Positions 1 through 6,769 of a stretch of 55,794 nucleotides of DNA are shown one piece after another; position 1 is the first letter of the stretch; every line of letters starts with the position of its first letter. Below the pieces are notes generated by a model. The model saw only the letters and a program-made list of their open reading frames with translations, was not told where the DNA came from and did no database searches. Source of the stretch: Spirochaetaceae bacterium (GTDB lineage: Bacteria > Spirochaetota > Spirochaetia > DSM-27196 > PWMO01). Location: positions 1 through 55,794 of the forward strand of contig RECP01000100.1 of NCBI GenBank assembly GCA_007693945.1, written 5' to 3'. The position numbers were made by a program, and so were the translations under genes.

Positions 1-284
1 TTCCAGGTGTGCAGCGCCATGTCGGTCAACAGGCGTAGCGCATTCTGCTCGAGATCACAGGGAATCGAGAGCGTTCCGCTCACCGCCGGCATACGGGCCG
101 GCGGCGTGGTAGTGACATCCTCAACTGTCTCGAGCCAGCTCTTCATTCCCGAGCTCATGAACAGCAATTGTGAGCGACTGTGTAGTGAGCGCGGTGATTC
201 CCGTGCCTTCATGCGCAGCTCCTCATAGGCATGCTCAAGTCCGCGCGCTCGATGAATCGTCTCCGGAGCCGGGCCGTTTTTTTT
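1..284 (-). pseudogene. Second-frame continuation of an HTH transposase-type protein (partial, runs off the window)
   Basis: Reading leftward from a run of nine T on the plus strand (277-285), a second frame stays open to the window edge. It begins with residues NGPAPETIHRARGLEHAYEE and continues for about 90 codons without a stop. It is the continuation expected for the HTH ORF at 235-732, which itself stops soon after the run. Losing one A from the nine-A run in the mRNA-sense strand joins the two frames. The fragment has hydrophobic and basic stretches like small DNA-transposition-associated proteins, but I cannot name the family. It is either a broken gene (one inserted A) or a protein made by slippage. 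Confidence 0.45.
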
Positions 285-732
285 TACTTTGCAAGACACG
301 CTCGACGGTGCGTTTGTGAACCGTAACACCGAGATGTTCGGCCAACAGCGCCTGCACGTGCGCCGCACTCGGCGGCGGGGTCTGTTCTCGTTGCTCGTCG
401 ATGAATGCGATGACCGTGTCGGAGAGTTTGGTCGGTTGTTTCGGCCCGCGCTTTCTCGGCAGCAGCCCTGGTAACCCTTCGGCATCGAATGCGCGTTGAA
501 TGGCGTAGTAGGAGATGCGAGAGAAACCGAATGTGTCGGCGGCCCGAGTGACCGACCAGTTATCCGTACGTACCCGACGCAGCATCTCGTACTTGACCTG
601 GATCAGATCGTGGGGGTCGAAGAAATCCTCGGTCTGAAACAGCTCATCGGTGACCGACTCGGCGTTGTGGTAGAGCACGTTCTGCCGGCTCATCGCCTCC
701 TGTTTTGCGCGCCCTTCCCGGGGTGTCCTCAT
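235..732 (-). CDS. Helix-turn-helix protein of transposase type
   Basis: A 165-residue product is predicted when translation starts at 732, where a GAGGAGG ribosome-binding site lies 7 nt upstream. A second start at 693 has AGGAGG only 2 nt away. Residues roughly 50-95 form a homeodomain-like HTH (SVTRAADTFGFSRISYYAIQ), followed by a second HTH-like winged segment around AHVQALLAEHLGVTVHKRTV. This layout is that of the DNA-binding N-terminus of IS-family transposases or of stand-alone transposition-associated HTH proteins. The frame ends at 235, just after three AAA codons in the nine-A run. The downstream part of the protein appears to continue in another frame to the window edge. AT-rich upstream DNA (740-900) could hold its promoter. 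Confidence 0.6.
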   Translation of the reverse strand: MRTPREGRAKQEAMSRQNVLYHNAESVTDELFQTEDFFDPHDLIQVKYEMLRRVRTDNWSVTRAADTFGFSRISYYAIQRAFDAEGLPGLLPRKRGPKQPTKLSDTVIAFIDEQREQTPPPSAAHVQALLAEHLGVTVHKRTVERVLQSKKKRPGSGDDSSSART

Positions 733-920
733 GGGCAGCCTCCTCACAAGTGTTAATACTATTATACCATATACACAGACCATTCTCAACCATGCTTGGC
801 ATCGTAGGGCTATATAACTAATATAAATACAATTATGAGCACCCTTGTTGTCCTGACTGAACAAGTGCGACGAAATATGGTTAACATATACGGCATAATT
901 CCCTTTACGCTTCCGCCGGC

Positions 921-1196
921 TCATGAATGCCCCTCCCGGCCCCCTGCGCTTTGTGCCCACAGCGAGCCCAACAGCTGCCGGATTCCCGAGATGTCGTCGA
1001 TGTGCAACACCGAACGGCCCGCCGACTGTTCGCAGAACATGTCGGGCGCCTTTCTGCCGGTCCACGACAGCGGCACCGTGCGCACCGACCCAGCCTCGTC
1101 GCGATAGCTCACCCTGCCTTCCCCCCAACAGTGCTGAACGGCAAGAAGCTCAAACTTCATGCCGAAATGAGGATGAAACTGATGGATGATTCTCAC
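921..1196 (-). pseudogene. DUF5372-like small protein, probably a mobile-element passenger
   Basis: Starting at a GTG (1196), the product begins VRIIHQFHPHFGMKFELLAV and continues with HCWGEGRVSYRDEAGSVRTV and a later SAGRS segment. From memory this resembles the DUF5372 family, about 90 residues, found beside HTH transposition proteins such as the gene at 235-732. The C-terminal third (after LGSLWAQ) looks unrelated, and no ribosome-binding site is visible, so the gene may be decayed. The open frame extends upstream to 1259, but the family-like sequence begins near 1196. It overlaps no other gene and lies just downstream of the truncated IS91-type transposase. Function unknown; the family call rests on pattern memory only. 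Confidence 0.4.
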
Positions 1197-1239
1197 CGTG
1201 TCGGCGGATGAGCTGTTGCCACCGGCTGCAGTCAATTGC

Positions 1240-1746
1240 TTACGTCTGGTGGGCGACAATTATACCCGTAAGAAGCGGTCTGCCCGCGGCCTCGTGGTAG
1301 AACTCGCGGAGGATGTCGTAGATCAAACGAGACACTTCGGCGAACAGGCGTCGATCGTCGCGGAAGAACGGCCGCAGCGCCTTGGGTAGAGTGAAGACGA
1401 ACTGGCGATGTGGCAAACGAAGGAGAACCTCGCTGGTCAGATGCTCGGCGAAGAGGAGCGTGCGTTTCCGGCTACACGATGGGCACAGATAGAAGCCCTT
1501 GCATGAAAAGGGTCGGAAGCAGTCGTGCCCGCACTCCGGGTTGGTACAGCGGATCCGTGCGACGCCCTGGAGATAGTCGCTACAGGTCGAAAACCGCTCG
1601 CCGATTTGCTGGATACGCTCAAGGCGGTACATGCCGTAGGTGGCGGCGTACTTCTCATCGTATTACTCGCAGAAGTCGGCGAAGTGGCGCTCGAAGATGG
1701 TATGGAGCTCGTTGCGGCCACGGGGAACGTACCGGTTTGTCGCCAT
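1240..1746 (-). pseudogene. IS91-type transposase, N-terminal part, broken by a stop and truncated
   Basis: From an ATG at 1746 the protein begins MATNRYVPRGRNELHTIFER, runs to an in-frame TAA at 1663-1665, then continues in the same frame to 1240. The second part carries the cysteine-rich zinc-binding motif of IS91/IS801 transposases (CTNPECGHDC, then CKGFYLCPSC) followed by the conserved RQFVFTLPKALRPFFRDD stretch. The family is normally 300-400 residues with two catalytic tyrosines in the C-terminal half. That half is absent because the frame stops after GIIVAHQT. Two independent lesions therefore make this a dead rolling-circle-type element. A second IS91-type fragment lies at 4775-4957. 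Confidence 0.75.
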
Positions 1747-1840
1747 GGTCGCGAAAGAGATTGCCGTGCTCACATAAATATATGCGGGCGAAACGAGCTT
1801 CCTGCTTCACGGAGAGGGTGGATTCATTGATCGCAACAGC

Positions 1841-1867
1841 TTTACAAAAAGAATATACATAGTATAT
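1841..1867 (+). promoter_or_regulatory. Candidate promoter and palindromic operator of mazEF
   Basis: TTTACA (1841-1846) is followed after 17 nt by TATCCT (1864-1869), a plausible sigma-70 pair. Inside this interval ATATAC (1853-1858) and GTATAT (1862-1867) form a perfect inverted repeat with a 3-nt centre. It sits where a MazE-type antitoxin would bind to repress its own operon. The operator role is inferred from position and symmetry. Confidence 0.5.
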
Positions 1868-1887
1868 CCTTGTATTAGAGGGTGCCG

Positions 1888-2121
1888 ATGGAAACGGTGG
1901 TTCAGAAATGGGGAAACAGCCTTGGAATACGGATTCCGTCGCTTTACGCGAAGGAGCTTAACCTGAAGAATGGAAGTACCGTCGAGATCCGTGAAGAGAA
2001 TGGCGTAATCATTATTGTTCCCAAAAGACAGGAATTGGCAGACCTGCTGTCGCGAGTCACCGCCGAGAATCTGCACGAACCGATCGATACGGGAGCACCT
2101 GTCGGGACGGAGGAATGGTGA
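1888..2121 (+). CDS. mazE: MazE/PemI-type antitoxin (AbrB/SpoVT fold)
   Basis: The 77-residue product starts METVVQKWGNSLGIRIPSLY, the signature of MazE-family swapped-hairpin DNA-binding antitoxins. It binds and neutralises the MazF endoribonuclease through its flexible acidic C-terminus (here ENLHEPIDTGAPVGTEEW) and represses the operon through the N-terminal AbrB-like fold. I chose ATG 1888 because an AGAGGG motif lies about 7 nt upstream; an in-frame GTG two codons earlier is possible. The gene overlaps the toxin gene by 7 nt, giving translational coupling. A palindrome at 1853-1867 is a likely autoregulatory site. The local base composition is lower in GC than the chromosome to the right, as usual for acquired toxin-antitoxin genes. 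Confidence 0.9.
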   Translation: METVVQKWGNSLGIRIPSLYAKELNLKNGSTVEIREENGVIIIVPKRQELADLLSRVTAENLHEPIDTGAPVGTEEW

Positions 2122-2453
2122 AGCGTGGCTACGCACCCGCGCAGGGCGATATTGTCTGGCTTGATTTCAATCCCCAACAAGGACATGAACAAACAGGACG
2201 GCGACCAGCGCTGGTGATCTCGCATCAAGAGTATAACGAAAGAGTAGGACTCGCTTTGTTCTGTCCGATAACCTCGAAAGTGAAAGGCTATCCGTTTGAG
2301 GTTGAAGTGAAAGACACCAAGGTCAACGGCGTTGTATTGAGCGACCAGGTAGAGAGTTTCGATTGGAAAGCGCACAGAATAGAGTTTATCGAAAAGATCG
2401 GGTCGGAAATCTTCGCCGAAGTGAAGTCCAAGCTTATGTTGCTGATGGATTAG
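2115..2453 (+). CDS. mazF: MazF/PemK-type endoribonuclease toxin
   Basis: The 112-residue protein has the full MazF fold pattern: GDIVWLDFNPQQGHEQTGRRP near the N-terminus (with the RP that precedes the conserved ALVIS strand), FCPITSKVKGYPFEV in the middle and VVLSDQVESFDWKAHRIEFI near the C-terminus. MazF enzymes are cytoplasmic ribonucleases that cut mRNA or rRNA at short sequence motifs and halt growth when the antitoxin is degraded. Family proteins are 105-120 residues, so this copy appears full length. Its start codon lies inside the end of mazE. No lesion is seen, so the pair is probably functional. The next 175 bases before the following toxin gene contain no supported gene. Confidence 0.92.
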   Translation: MVKRGYAPAQGDIVWLDFNPQQGHEQTGRRPALVISHQEYNERVGLALFCPITSKVKGYPFEVEVKDTKVNGVVLSDQVESFDWKAHRIEFIEKIGSEIFAEVKSKLMLLMD

Positions 2454-2594
2454 CGACGCATCGAACAAGCGCCTCAACACGGACTCGCGGGACTGCGCCC
2501 GCTCGCCGGTTACGCGCAGCGTTACATTGCCTCGAGTCTCGGCTGAGCCTGGCCGAAGTGTGCAGAAACCCTGGGGCGGCGGGCCAAGAATGTA

Positions 2595-2622
2595 TTGACA
2601 ATCGGCACACACGTAGTACACT
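2595..2622 (+). promoter_or_regulatory. Candidate promoter for the BrnT-like toxin gene
   Basis: A perfect TTGACA (2595-2600) is followed after 16 nt by TACACT (2617-2622). Transcription would start near 2629, which is the GTG start codon of the toxin. No ribosome-binding site lies between, so the mRNA may be leaderless. Confidence 0.5.
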
Positions 2623-2628
2623 TTTGGT

Positions 2629-2922
2629 GTGACGTTCAATTGGGATGACCAGAAGAATCGGCTCCTGAAACGAACACGAAACATAGGCTTTGAGGAGATT
2701 GTCATAGCAATCGAGGAGGGAGATCTTGTCGATGTGCTGGAACATCCGAACAAGGATCGGTACTCAAATCAATGGATATACCTGGTAGCGCACCAGAACT
2801 ACATCTACGCAGTCCCGTCGGTGCGGAACGCGGAAACAGGGGAGATATTCCTCAAAACGATCTTTCCCAGTCGGAGATACACAAGAGTGTATCTCCGTTC
2901 GGAGGGTGATATCCATGGCTGA
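2629..2922 (+). CDS. BrnT-like ribonuclease toxin
   Basis: The 97-residue product starts at GTG with MTFNWDDQKNRLLKRTRNIG, the WDxxKN opening typical of BrnT-like type II toxins, and ends with FLKTIFPSRRYTRVYL, where the basic RR is expected near the active site. BrnT proteins have a RelE-like ribonuclease fold and inhibit translation. The partner at 2915 overlaps it by 8 nt and belongs to the CopG-antitoxin family that usually accompanies this toxin type. The toxin-first order is normal for BrnTA. There is no visible Shine-Dalgarno sequence, in keeping with a leaderless transcript from the promoter just upstream. Assignment to BrnT rather than a neighbouring RelE-like family is from pattern recognition. 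Confidence 0.7.
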   Translation: MTFNWDDQKNRLLKRTRNIGFEEIVIAIEEGDLVDVLEHPNKDRYSNQWIYLVAHQNYIYAVPSVRNAETGEIFLKTIFPSRRYTRVYLRSEGDIHG

Positions 2923-3259
2923 AGGAAAACACAACGAAGAGATGAGATACCTGGATGAGGAGGAACGCCAGCTCATCGAGAGCCTGGATCGCGGAGATTG
3001 GAACTCTATTGATGATCTGGAGGAGGCCAAGTCAGAGGCTCGGCGCTACGCAGAAGCGACGTTGCGAAAAGACCAGCGGATGAACATACGCATGACTGAA
3101 AGAGATCTGAGGAACCTCAAGATACGGGCAGCAGAAGACGGCCTCCAGTACCAGACACTGGTGACGATGATTCTCCACAAATATGTTACCGGACAGCTGG
3201 TGGAACGGGACGAGGATCAGTCCTCACCGGATGGCAACGTAACATCGTCACGGAACTGA
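2915..3259 (+). CDS. CopG-family (ribbon-helix-helix) antitoxin
   Basis: The 114-residue product starts at ATG 2915 with GGAGG nine nt upstream. The N-terminal third is acidic (YLDEEERQLIESLDRGDW), probably the toxin-wrapping arm. The C-terminal part RMNIRMTERDLRNLKIRAAE followed by GLQYQTLVTMILHKY is the ribbon-helix-helix DNA-binding unit of CopG-type antitoxins, here placed C-terminally as in BrnA-like proteins. It should neutralise the BrnT-like toxin encoded immediately upstream and repress the shared promoter. The last 20 residues are polar and likely disordered. No frame damage is seen. Confidence 0.78.
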   Translation: MAEGKHNEEMRYLDEEERQLIESLDRGDWNSIDDLEEAKSEARRYAEATLRKDQRMNIRMTERDLRNLKIRAAEDGLQYQTLVTMILHKYVTGQLVERDEDQSSPDGNVTSSRN

Positions 3260-3705
3260 CAACGGGCGCACTATGGGAGGCGCTGGGCTGAGACGGCACG
3301 GTTTAGTCTTCACTGTTTCCGGCGGCGTCCTTCGCCTGGAACCGTTGCAGCCCAGGACGTCGTTATGACTCCAGAGCCTTAAGGTTCGGCTCTTCGAAGA
3401 GCAGAAGAAATACGAAATCTGCCGGAATCAGTACCAGAAAGCAACGCGTACATGGGCAGGTCTGAGGGCCCGACGTGGCCGGTTGCCGATCCTTCCTTAC
3501 CCAATCTTCACGGGATTAATGGCGCTTAGCCTAAAAGGGGATGCAATCGATTCGAGAGACCCTTTGCACGCCGGTCTCAGCGGTCAGTGTGTCGGAGATG
3601 GGTTCGATCGGGGTGTGTCCGCGATCGAGTACAAACCGCGCGTTATTTGCTACTTATTAGACTTCCCCGAGTGTTCACAATTATGCTAACTTAGAGTCGG
3701 TATCA
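3260..3705. other. Intergenic stretch without a supported gene
   Basis: These 446 bases separate two toxin-antitoxin pairs. A plus-strand frame stays open from about 3370 to 3689 (including LFEEQKKYEICRNQYQKATR), which could be a fossil of a mobile-element gene. It has no good start, no ribosome-binding site and no motif I recognise. An AT-rich segment (3645-3700) with TATGCT near 3682 probably provides the promoter for the HigBA pair. Confidence 0.4.
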
Positions 3706-4056
3706 TTGCGGACGGTTCGGTTCTATCGAAAGGGGAACGGCGAGTGCCCGGTTGAAGCGTTTCTCGAGGGGCTTCCCGCCAGGAGTGCTGCCAAAGTAGT
3801 GGCGGTGCTCAAACTCGTGGAGCAACAGCCGACGCTCTCGAACCGGTTCTTGCGGAAACTGAGAGGAACTGAGCTATTCGAAGTGAGAGTTCTGGCGTCG
3901 AAGCAAGCGTATCGGCTTCCGTGCTTTTTCGCCGGAGAGAGGTTAGTCGTGCTTACGCATGGGTTTAATAAGAAGACCGAGAAGACACCGAGGGCCGAGA
4001 TACGCCGTGCGGAGGAATATCGAGAGGATTATTTGAGGAGGCAGAAGAATGAGTGA
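3706..4056 (+). CDS. higB: HigB-type toxin (RelE superfamily, phage Gp49-like)
   Basis: The 116-residue protein opens VRFYRKGNGECPVEAFLEGL, continues with FLRKLRGTELFEVRVLASKQ and a late LTHGFNKKTEKTPRAEIRRA segment. These are the landmarks of the Gp49-like/HigB family: the ELRG-type strand, basic residues of the ribonuclease site, and the GFxKKTxKTP signature. Such toxins cut ribosome-bound mRNA. The only upstream start is TTG at 3706, without a clear ribosome-binding site. The gene overlaps the antitoxin gene by 8 nt. Toxin-first order and the XRE-type partner are diagnostic of HigBA modules. Confidence 0.87.
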   Translation: MRTVRFYRKGNGECPVEAFLEGLPARSAAKVVAVLKLVEQQPTLSNRFLRKLRGTELFEVRVLASKQAYRLPCFFAGERLVVLTHGFNKKTEKTPRAEIRRAEEYREDYLRRQKNE

Positions 4057-4327
4057 TCTCGACCGTTACATTGAAACCCGCACCGAACGGGAGCCCGATT
4101 TTGCCAGTGTTGTGGAGCAGGAATACGAGAATCTTCGGATCGGTGAATTGATCCGTAACCTTCGCGAGGAGCATCATCTGTCTCAGGAGCAGCTGGCAAG
4201 ACGCTTGAATACTACTAAGAGCGCTATCTCTCGACTGGAGAATCATGCCGACAGCATCCGACTCTCGACGCTCGAACGAGTAGCGAAGGCATTCGACCGA
4301 AAGATGAAGATAAGCATTGAACGGTGA
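4049..4327 (+). CDS. higA: HigA-type antitoxin (XRE helix-turn-helix)
   Basis: The 92-residue protein carries a complete XRE HTH in its C-terminal two thirds: IGELIRNLREEHHLSQEQLA then RRLNTTKSAISRLENHADSI. This fold binds the operator and bridges the HigB toxin. The N-terminal acidic stretch (YIETRTEREPDFASVVEQEY) is the part expected to contact the toxin. It ends KISIER, a typical short tail. It lies directly behind and overlaps the toxin gene, so the two are co-translated. Together with MazEF and the BrnT-like pair, this gives three unrelated toxin-antitoxin modules in 2.5 kb. Confidence 0.88.
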   Translation: MSDLDRYIETRTEREPDFASVVEQEYENLRIGELIRNLREEHHLSQEQLARRLNTTKSAISRLENHADSIRLSTLERVAKAFDRKMKISIER

Positions 4328-4774
4328 TCGGCCGGAACTGAAACGTTCGTCTCCATGACTCAACTCGGTCAAGCGTTTCGACTGGAGTGATAACCTTCAG
4401 GATTGAGACGACCCGCAGGGTCGATTCAATCCATTGTTCAAGAAGCCCGGGATGAAACAGGTTGTCTGTTATATAGGGCAATGCTCGCCCAGTCGGCGGG
4501 GAAAATAACCGGAAATCAACCGATCACAGAGTACACCGGAATCACCGTCCGGAGAACGATTATCCGGGAACAGGGCTGCGACGGGGACAGACCACCGGTG
4601 AGCCGGAGAAACACGGGAGAAGACAGAGAACCGGTGTGCAGCTGGAAATCAGGCACAGATGATTGCACTCGGGGAAATCAAGCTATGTGAATCCCGGTTT
4701 GAGTACAGGTACCGGCCTCGGTGAGAACCGCAGGAAGTGTCCGGGACCACTACACCGTGGGCAGAACGGACCGG
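4328..4774. other. Intergenic stretch, probably decayed mobile DNA
   Basis: No reading frame here has a start, ribosome-binding site and recognisable motif together. A plus-strand frame of 95 codons (4403-4690) has low-complexity arginine and threonine content and is probably accidental. The stretch lies between HigA and the IS91-type fragment and may be the outer part of that element. Confidence 0.4.
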
Positions 4775-4957
4775 CTGCCTGATGGTTGCGTCGTACTGCG
4801 GCACGGCGGATGCGGGATGCAGGAAGCCGTAGTAACGGATCTTCATGAAGCCCGACGGTAGTACGTGCTGGAGAAATCGTCGGATGAACTCGGTGGGATC
4901 GAGGGACATCAGTTTTCCTTCCCCTGATTTTGAATCGGTATAGCGGAAGGTGATGTT
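4775..4957 (-). pseudogene. IS91-type transposase, C-terminal fragment
   Basis: Within a longer open frame, the segment NITFRYTDSKSGEGKLMSLD followed by EFIRRFLQHVLPSGFMKIRY and YGFL matches the conserved region near the C-terminus of IS91/IS801 transposases. The catalytic tyrosines and zinc-binding N-terminus are missing, and sequence on both sides does not match the family, so this is a fossil. It cannot be the missing tail of the fragment at 1240-1746, because on the minus strand a tail would lie at lower coordinates. At least two IS91-type insertions therefore occurred here. Confidence 0.7.
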
Positions 4958-5257
4958 CCCCGCCAGCTTGAGCCTCCGGTGAAAGTGCAAACTTGCCGAA
5001 ACTGAATACCGTCGGCTGACCAGGAAGTTTTCCTCCCTCGCCGACAGAAAGAAATGGCGCCCCAAACAGTCGGAAATTCGCTTGCCTCGCTATACCAAAT
5101 ATGACATTCTTACCTCGTGCAATACGAGGTGCTTCTGCTGCAACCTGCGCAACGCTTGATCTGGAAGCTTGCGCCGAAGTTCAAGAAGAAGTCATTCCGG
5201 ACGGTTGAACTTCTCGCTCGGTTTGGTCCCGGCTGTCCATGCCGTACGCATAGAAAC

Positions 5258-5392
5258 TCAAGCGACCCACAAGCCGTTCGGCGGCACGCGGTGGAGCAGG
5301 CACTCGATGAACGCTTTGAGATCAACGAACACGAGCTGGCCGAAGTCCGCCTGTCGGAGTTCAGCGCTCAAATGCAATTGGAGGCCCTGTAG
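5258..5392 (+). pseudogene. Possible 3' remnant of a gene truncated upstream of the cupin gene
   Basis: The frame ending at 5392 reads DPQAVRRHAVEQALDERFEI then NEHELAEVRLSEFSAQMQLEAL, which looks like a genuine alpha-helical C-terminus. It stops with TAG directly abutting the ATG of the cupin gene, a typical operon junction. Upstream of about 5258 the frame loses coding character and meets the IS91-type fossil. I suggest the 5' part was removed by mobile-element activity. I do not recognise the family. The region 5066-5257 otherwise holds nothing I can support. Confidence 0.35.
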
Positions 5393-5890
5393 ATGACAAA
5401 CCAGACACAAACGGAGATCAACCGGGGACCGCGACCGGCCGATCCGGTGCGCAGCTTTGCCCGGCAGGGTGACGCGTACCGCTGGGACGGCCTGGAGGCC
5501 AAGACGTACAACGCCGCCGAGAGCCAGTCGCGCGGCATGTCGAAGCAGATCCTCTTCGAAGCCGATGAGCACCTGCCCTCCGAGCTGCGTTACTTTGAAT
5601 CAGAACCGGGCGGCCACTCGGCGCTTGAGCGCCATCACCACGTGCACGCGGTAGTGGTGCTGCGCGGATCCGGATCGGTGATGCTCGGCGATCACGTGCG
5701 CTGCATCAAGGCCTTCGACACGGTCTACGTGCCGCCGGACACCTGGCACCAGTTCTACGCCGATGCCGATTCGCACCTCGGCTTCCTGTGCCTGGTCAAC
5801 TGCGACCGCGACCGCCCCGAGCGGGCCTCAGAATCCGACATTGCGGCACTCAAGCAGATTGCAGCTATCCGCGACGTGATCCGCTACTGA
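5393..5890 (+). CDS. Small cupin-domain protein
   Basis: The 165-residue product has a single cupin barrel in its second half. Motif 1 is GGHSALERHHHVHAVVVLRG (metal-binding histidines in HHHVH) and motif 2 is VPPDTWHQFYADADSHLGFL (third histidine in WHQF). Such proteins bind a divalent metal and may be small dioxygenases, isomerases or sugar-binding sensors; nothing here decides the substrate. The first 60 residues are polar and lack a signal peptide, so it is cytoplasmic. GGAGG lies 9 nt before the start, inside the end of the truncated upstream frame. It appears intact and marks the left edge of normal chromosomal sequence. Confidence 0.75.
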   Translation: MTNQTQTEINRGPRPADPVRSFARQGDAYRWDGLEAKTYNAAESQSRGMSKQILFEADEHLPSELRYFESEPGGHSALERHHHVHAVVVLRGSGSVMLGDHVRCIKAFDTVYVPPDTWHQFYADADSHLGFLCLVNCDRDRPERASESDIAALKQIAAIRDVIRY

Positions 5891-5922
5891 GTCTGCTGGA
5901 CTGAGTCTGACAGGTTGGCGCG

Positions 5923-6741
5923 TCAGCGGCCGCCCGACGTCAGCCGGACCGGTCCGTTGAAGCTGATCGGCTCGGCGGCCGGGTCGGCGGCCGGGTCGTA
6001 GGTTGCGCACTCGCTGCCTAACTCGGTGTACGCAAACAGCGACCGCGCCTCGGCCATCGCACTCTGCGGTATCTCCCCGCAGCGCGGCAGATGAACCAGC
6101 AGCAGCCGCCGCGCGCCGGCCTGCACGGCGGTACGCGCCGCATCCGCGGCGCTTGAATGGCCGGGGGCGGCACCGGTGGCCTCATGCACCAGGATGTCGG
6201 CACCCTCGGCAATGGCGACGATGGACGGATGCGGTTCGGTATCCGAGGAGTACGCCACTACCCGGCCGCCGGTCGGATCGCGGAAGCGGATCGCTACGGT
6301 ATCCGGTTGGTGAACGGCGCGCACCGACCACATATTCCAGGTTGACAGCGACGCCGGCTGGATCTCGGGCCCGGCCGGCAGGGGCTGCCACTCGATGCGC
6401 GGCATGCCCTCGTGAGCATCCATCCCGAACACCGCCCACAGGCGGCGGGCGGTATCCAGCGCGGCCTCAGGTCCCAGCACCGCGAGCGGGCGGCGTCTGC
6501 CGTGCAGCCAGAGACGCTGCATCACCAGCGGAAACCCGACTACGTGGTCCGGATGCCCGTGCGTCACGACCAGCGCCTCGAGCCGTTCCAGCGAGCAGCC
6601 TGCCAGCAGCAGCCGCTGCACCAGGTCGCCGCCGCAGTCAACGGCGATGATCCCGGCATCGTTCTCGACCGCCAGCATGGTGGTTGTCCGATCGGCATCA
6701 CTGACCGACGATCCGGTCCCCAGAAGATGCAAGCTGGAAAT
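5923..6741 (-). CDS. Metallo-beta-lactamase-fold hydrolase (RNase Z/ElaC-like)
   Basis: The protein opens ISSLHLLGTGSSVSDADRTT, the glycine-rich strand of RNase Z-like MBL proteins, and has the metal motif THGHPDHVVG (HxHxDH). Further metal ligands are expected at SSDTEPHPS and GHSSAADAA. Zinc-dependent phosphodiesterase or hydrolase activity is likely; tRNA 3' processing is possible but unproven. Start choice is difficult. GGAGGAGG lies 5 nt before an ATT codon at 6741, while the next candidates are TTG (6732) and GTG (6777, inside the HAD gene). Family alignment favours a start near 6741, so a rare ATT start is plausible. It follows the HAD gene and was probably cotranscribed with it. Confidence 0.8.
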   Translation of the reverse strand: MSSLHLLGTGSSVSDADRTTTMLAVENDAGIIAVDCGGDLVQRLLLAGCSLERLEALVVTHGHPDHVVGFPLVMQRLWLHGRRRPLAVLGPEAALDTARRLWAVFGMDAHEGMPRIEWQPLPAGPEIQPASLSTWNMWSVRAVHQPDTVAIRFRDPTGGRVVAYSSDTEPHPSIVAIAEGADILVHEATGAAPGHSSAADAARTAVQAGARRLLLVHLPRCGEIPQSAMAEARSLFAYTELGSECATYDPAADPAAEPISFNGPVRLTSGGR

Positions 6742-6769
6742 GGGAGCCTCCTCCGAACCGCGCCACGCG

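Noticed and set aside
733..1128. Long upstream extension of the HTH protein on the minus strand
   Set aside because: It runs through AT-rich promoter-like DNA and lacks protein-like composition; two good ribosome-binding sites lie at the later starts.
3483..3689. 68-codon plus-strand ORF
   Set aside because: TTG start, no ribosome-binding site and no recognisable motif; described as part of the intergenic stretch.
4403..4690. 95-codon plus-strand ORF
   Set aside because: Low-complexity composition, no ribosome-binding site, lies in decayed mobile DNA.
1240..4957. A single IS91 element split by insertion of the toxin-antitoxin genes
   Set aside because: The N- and C-terminal fragments are in the wrong order for the shared minus strand.
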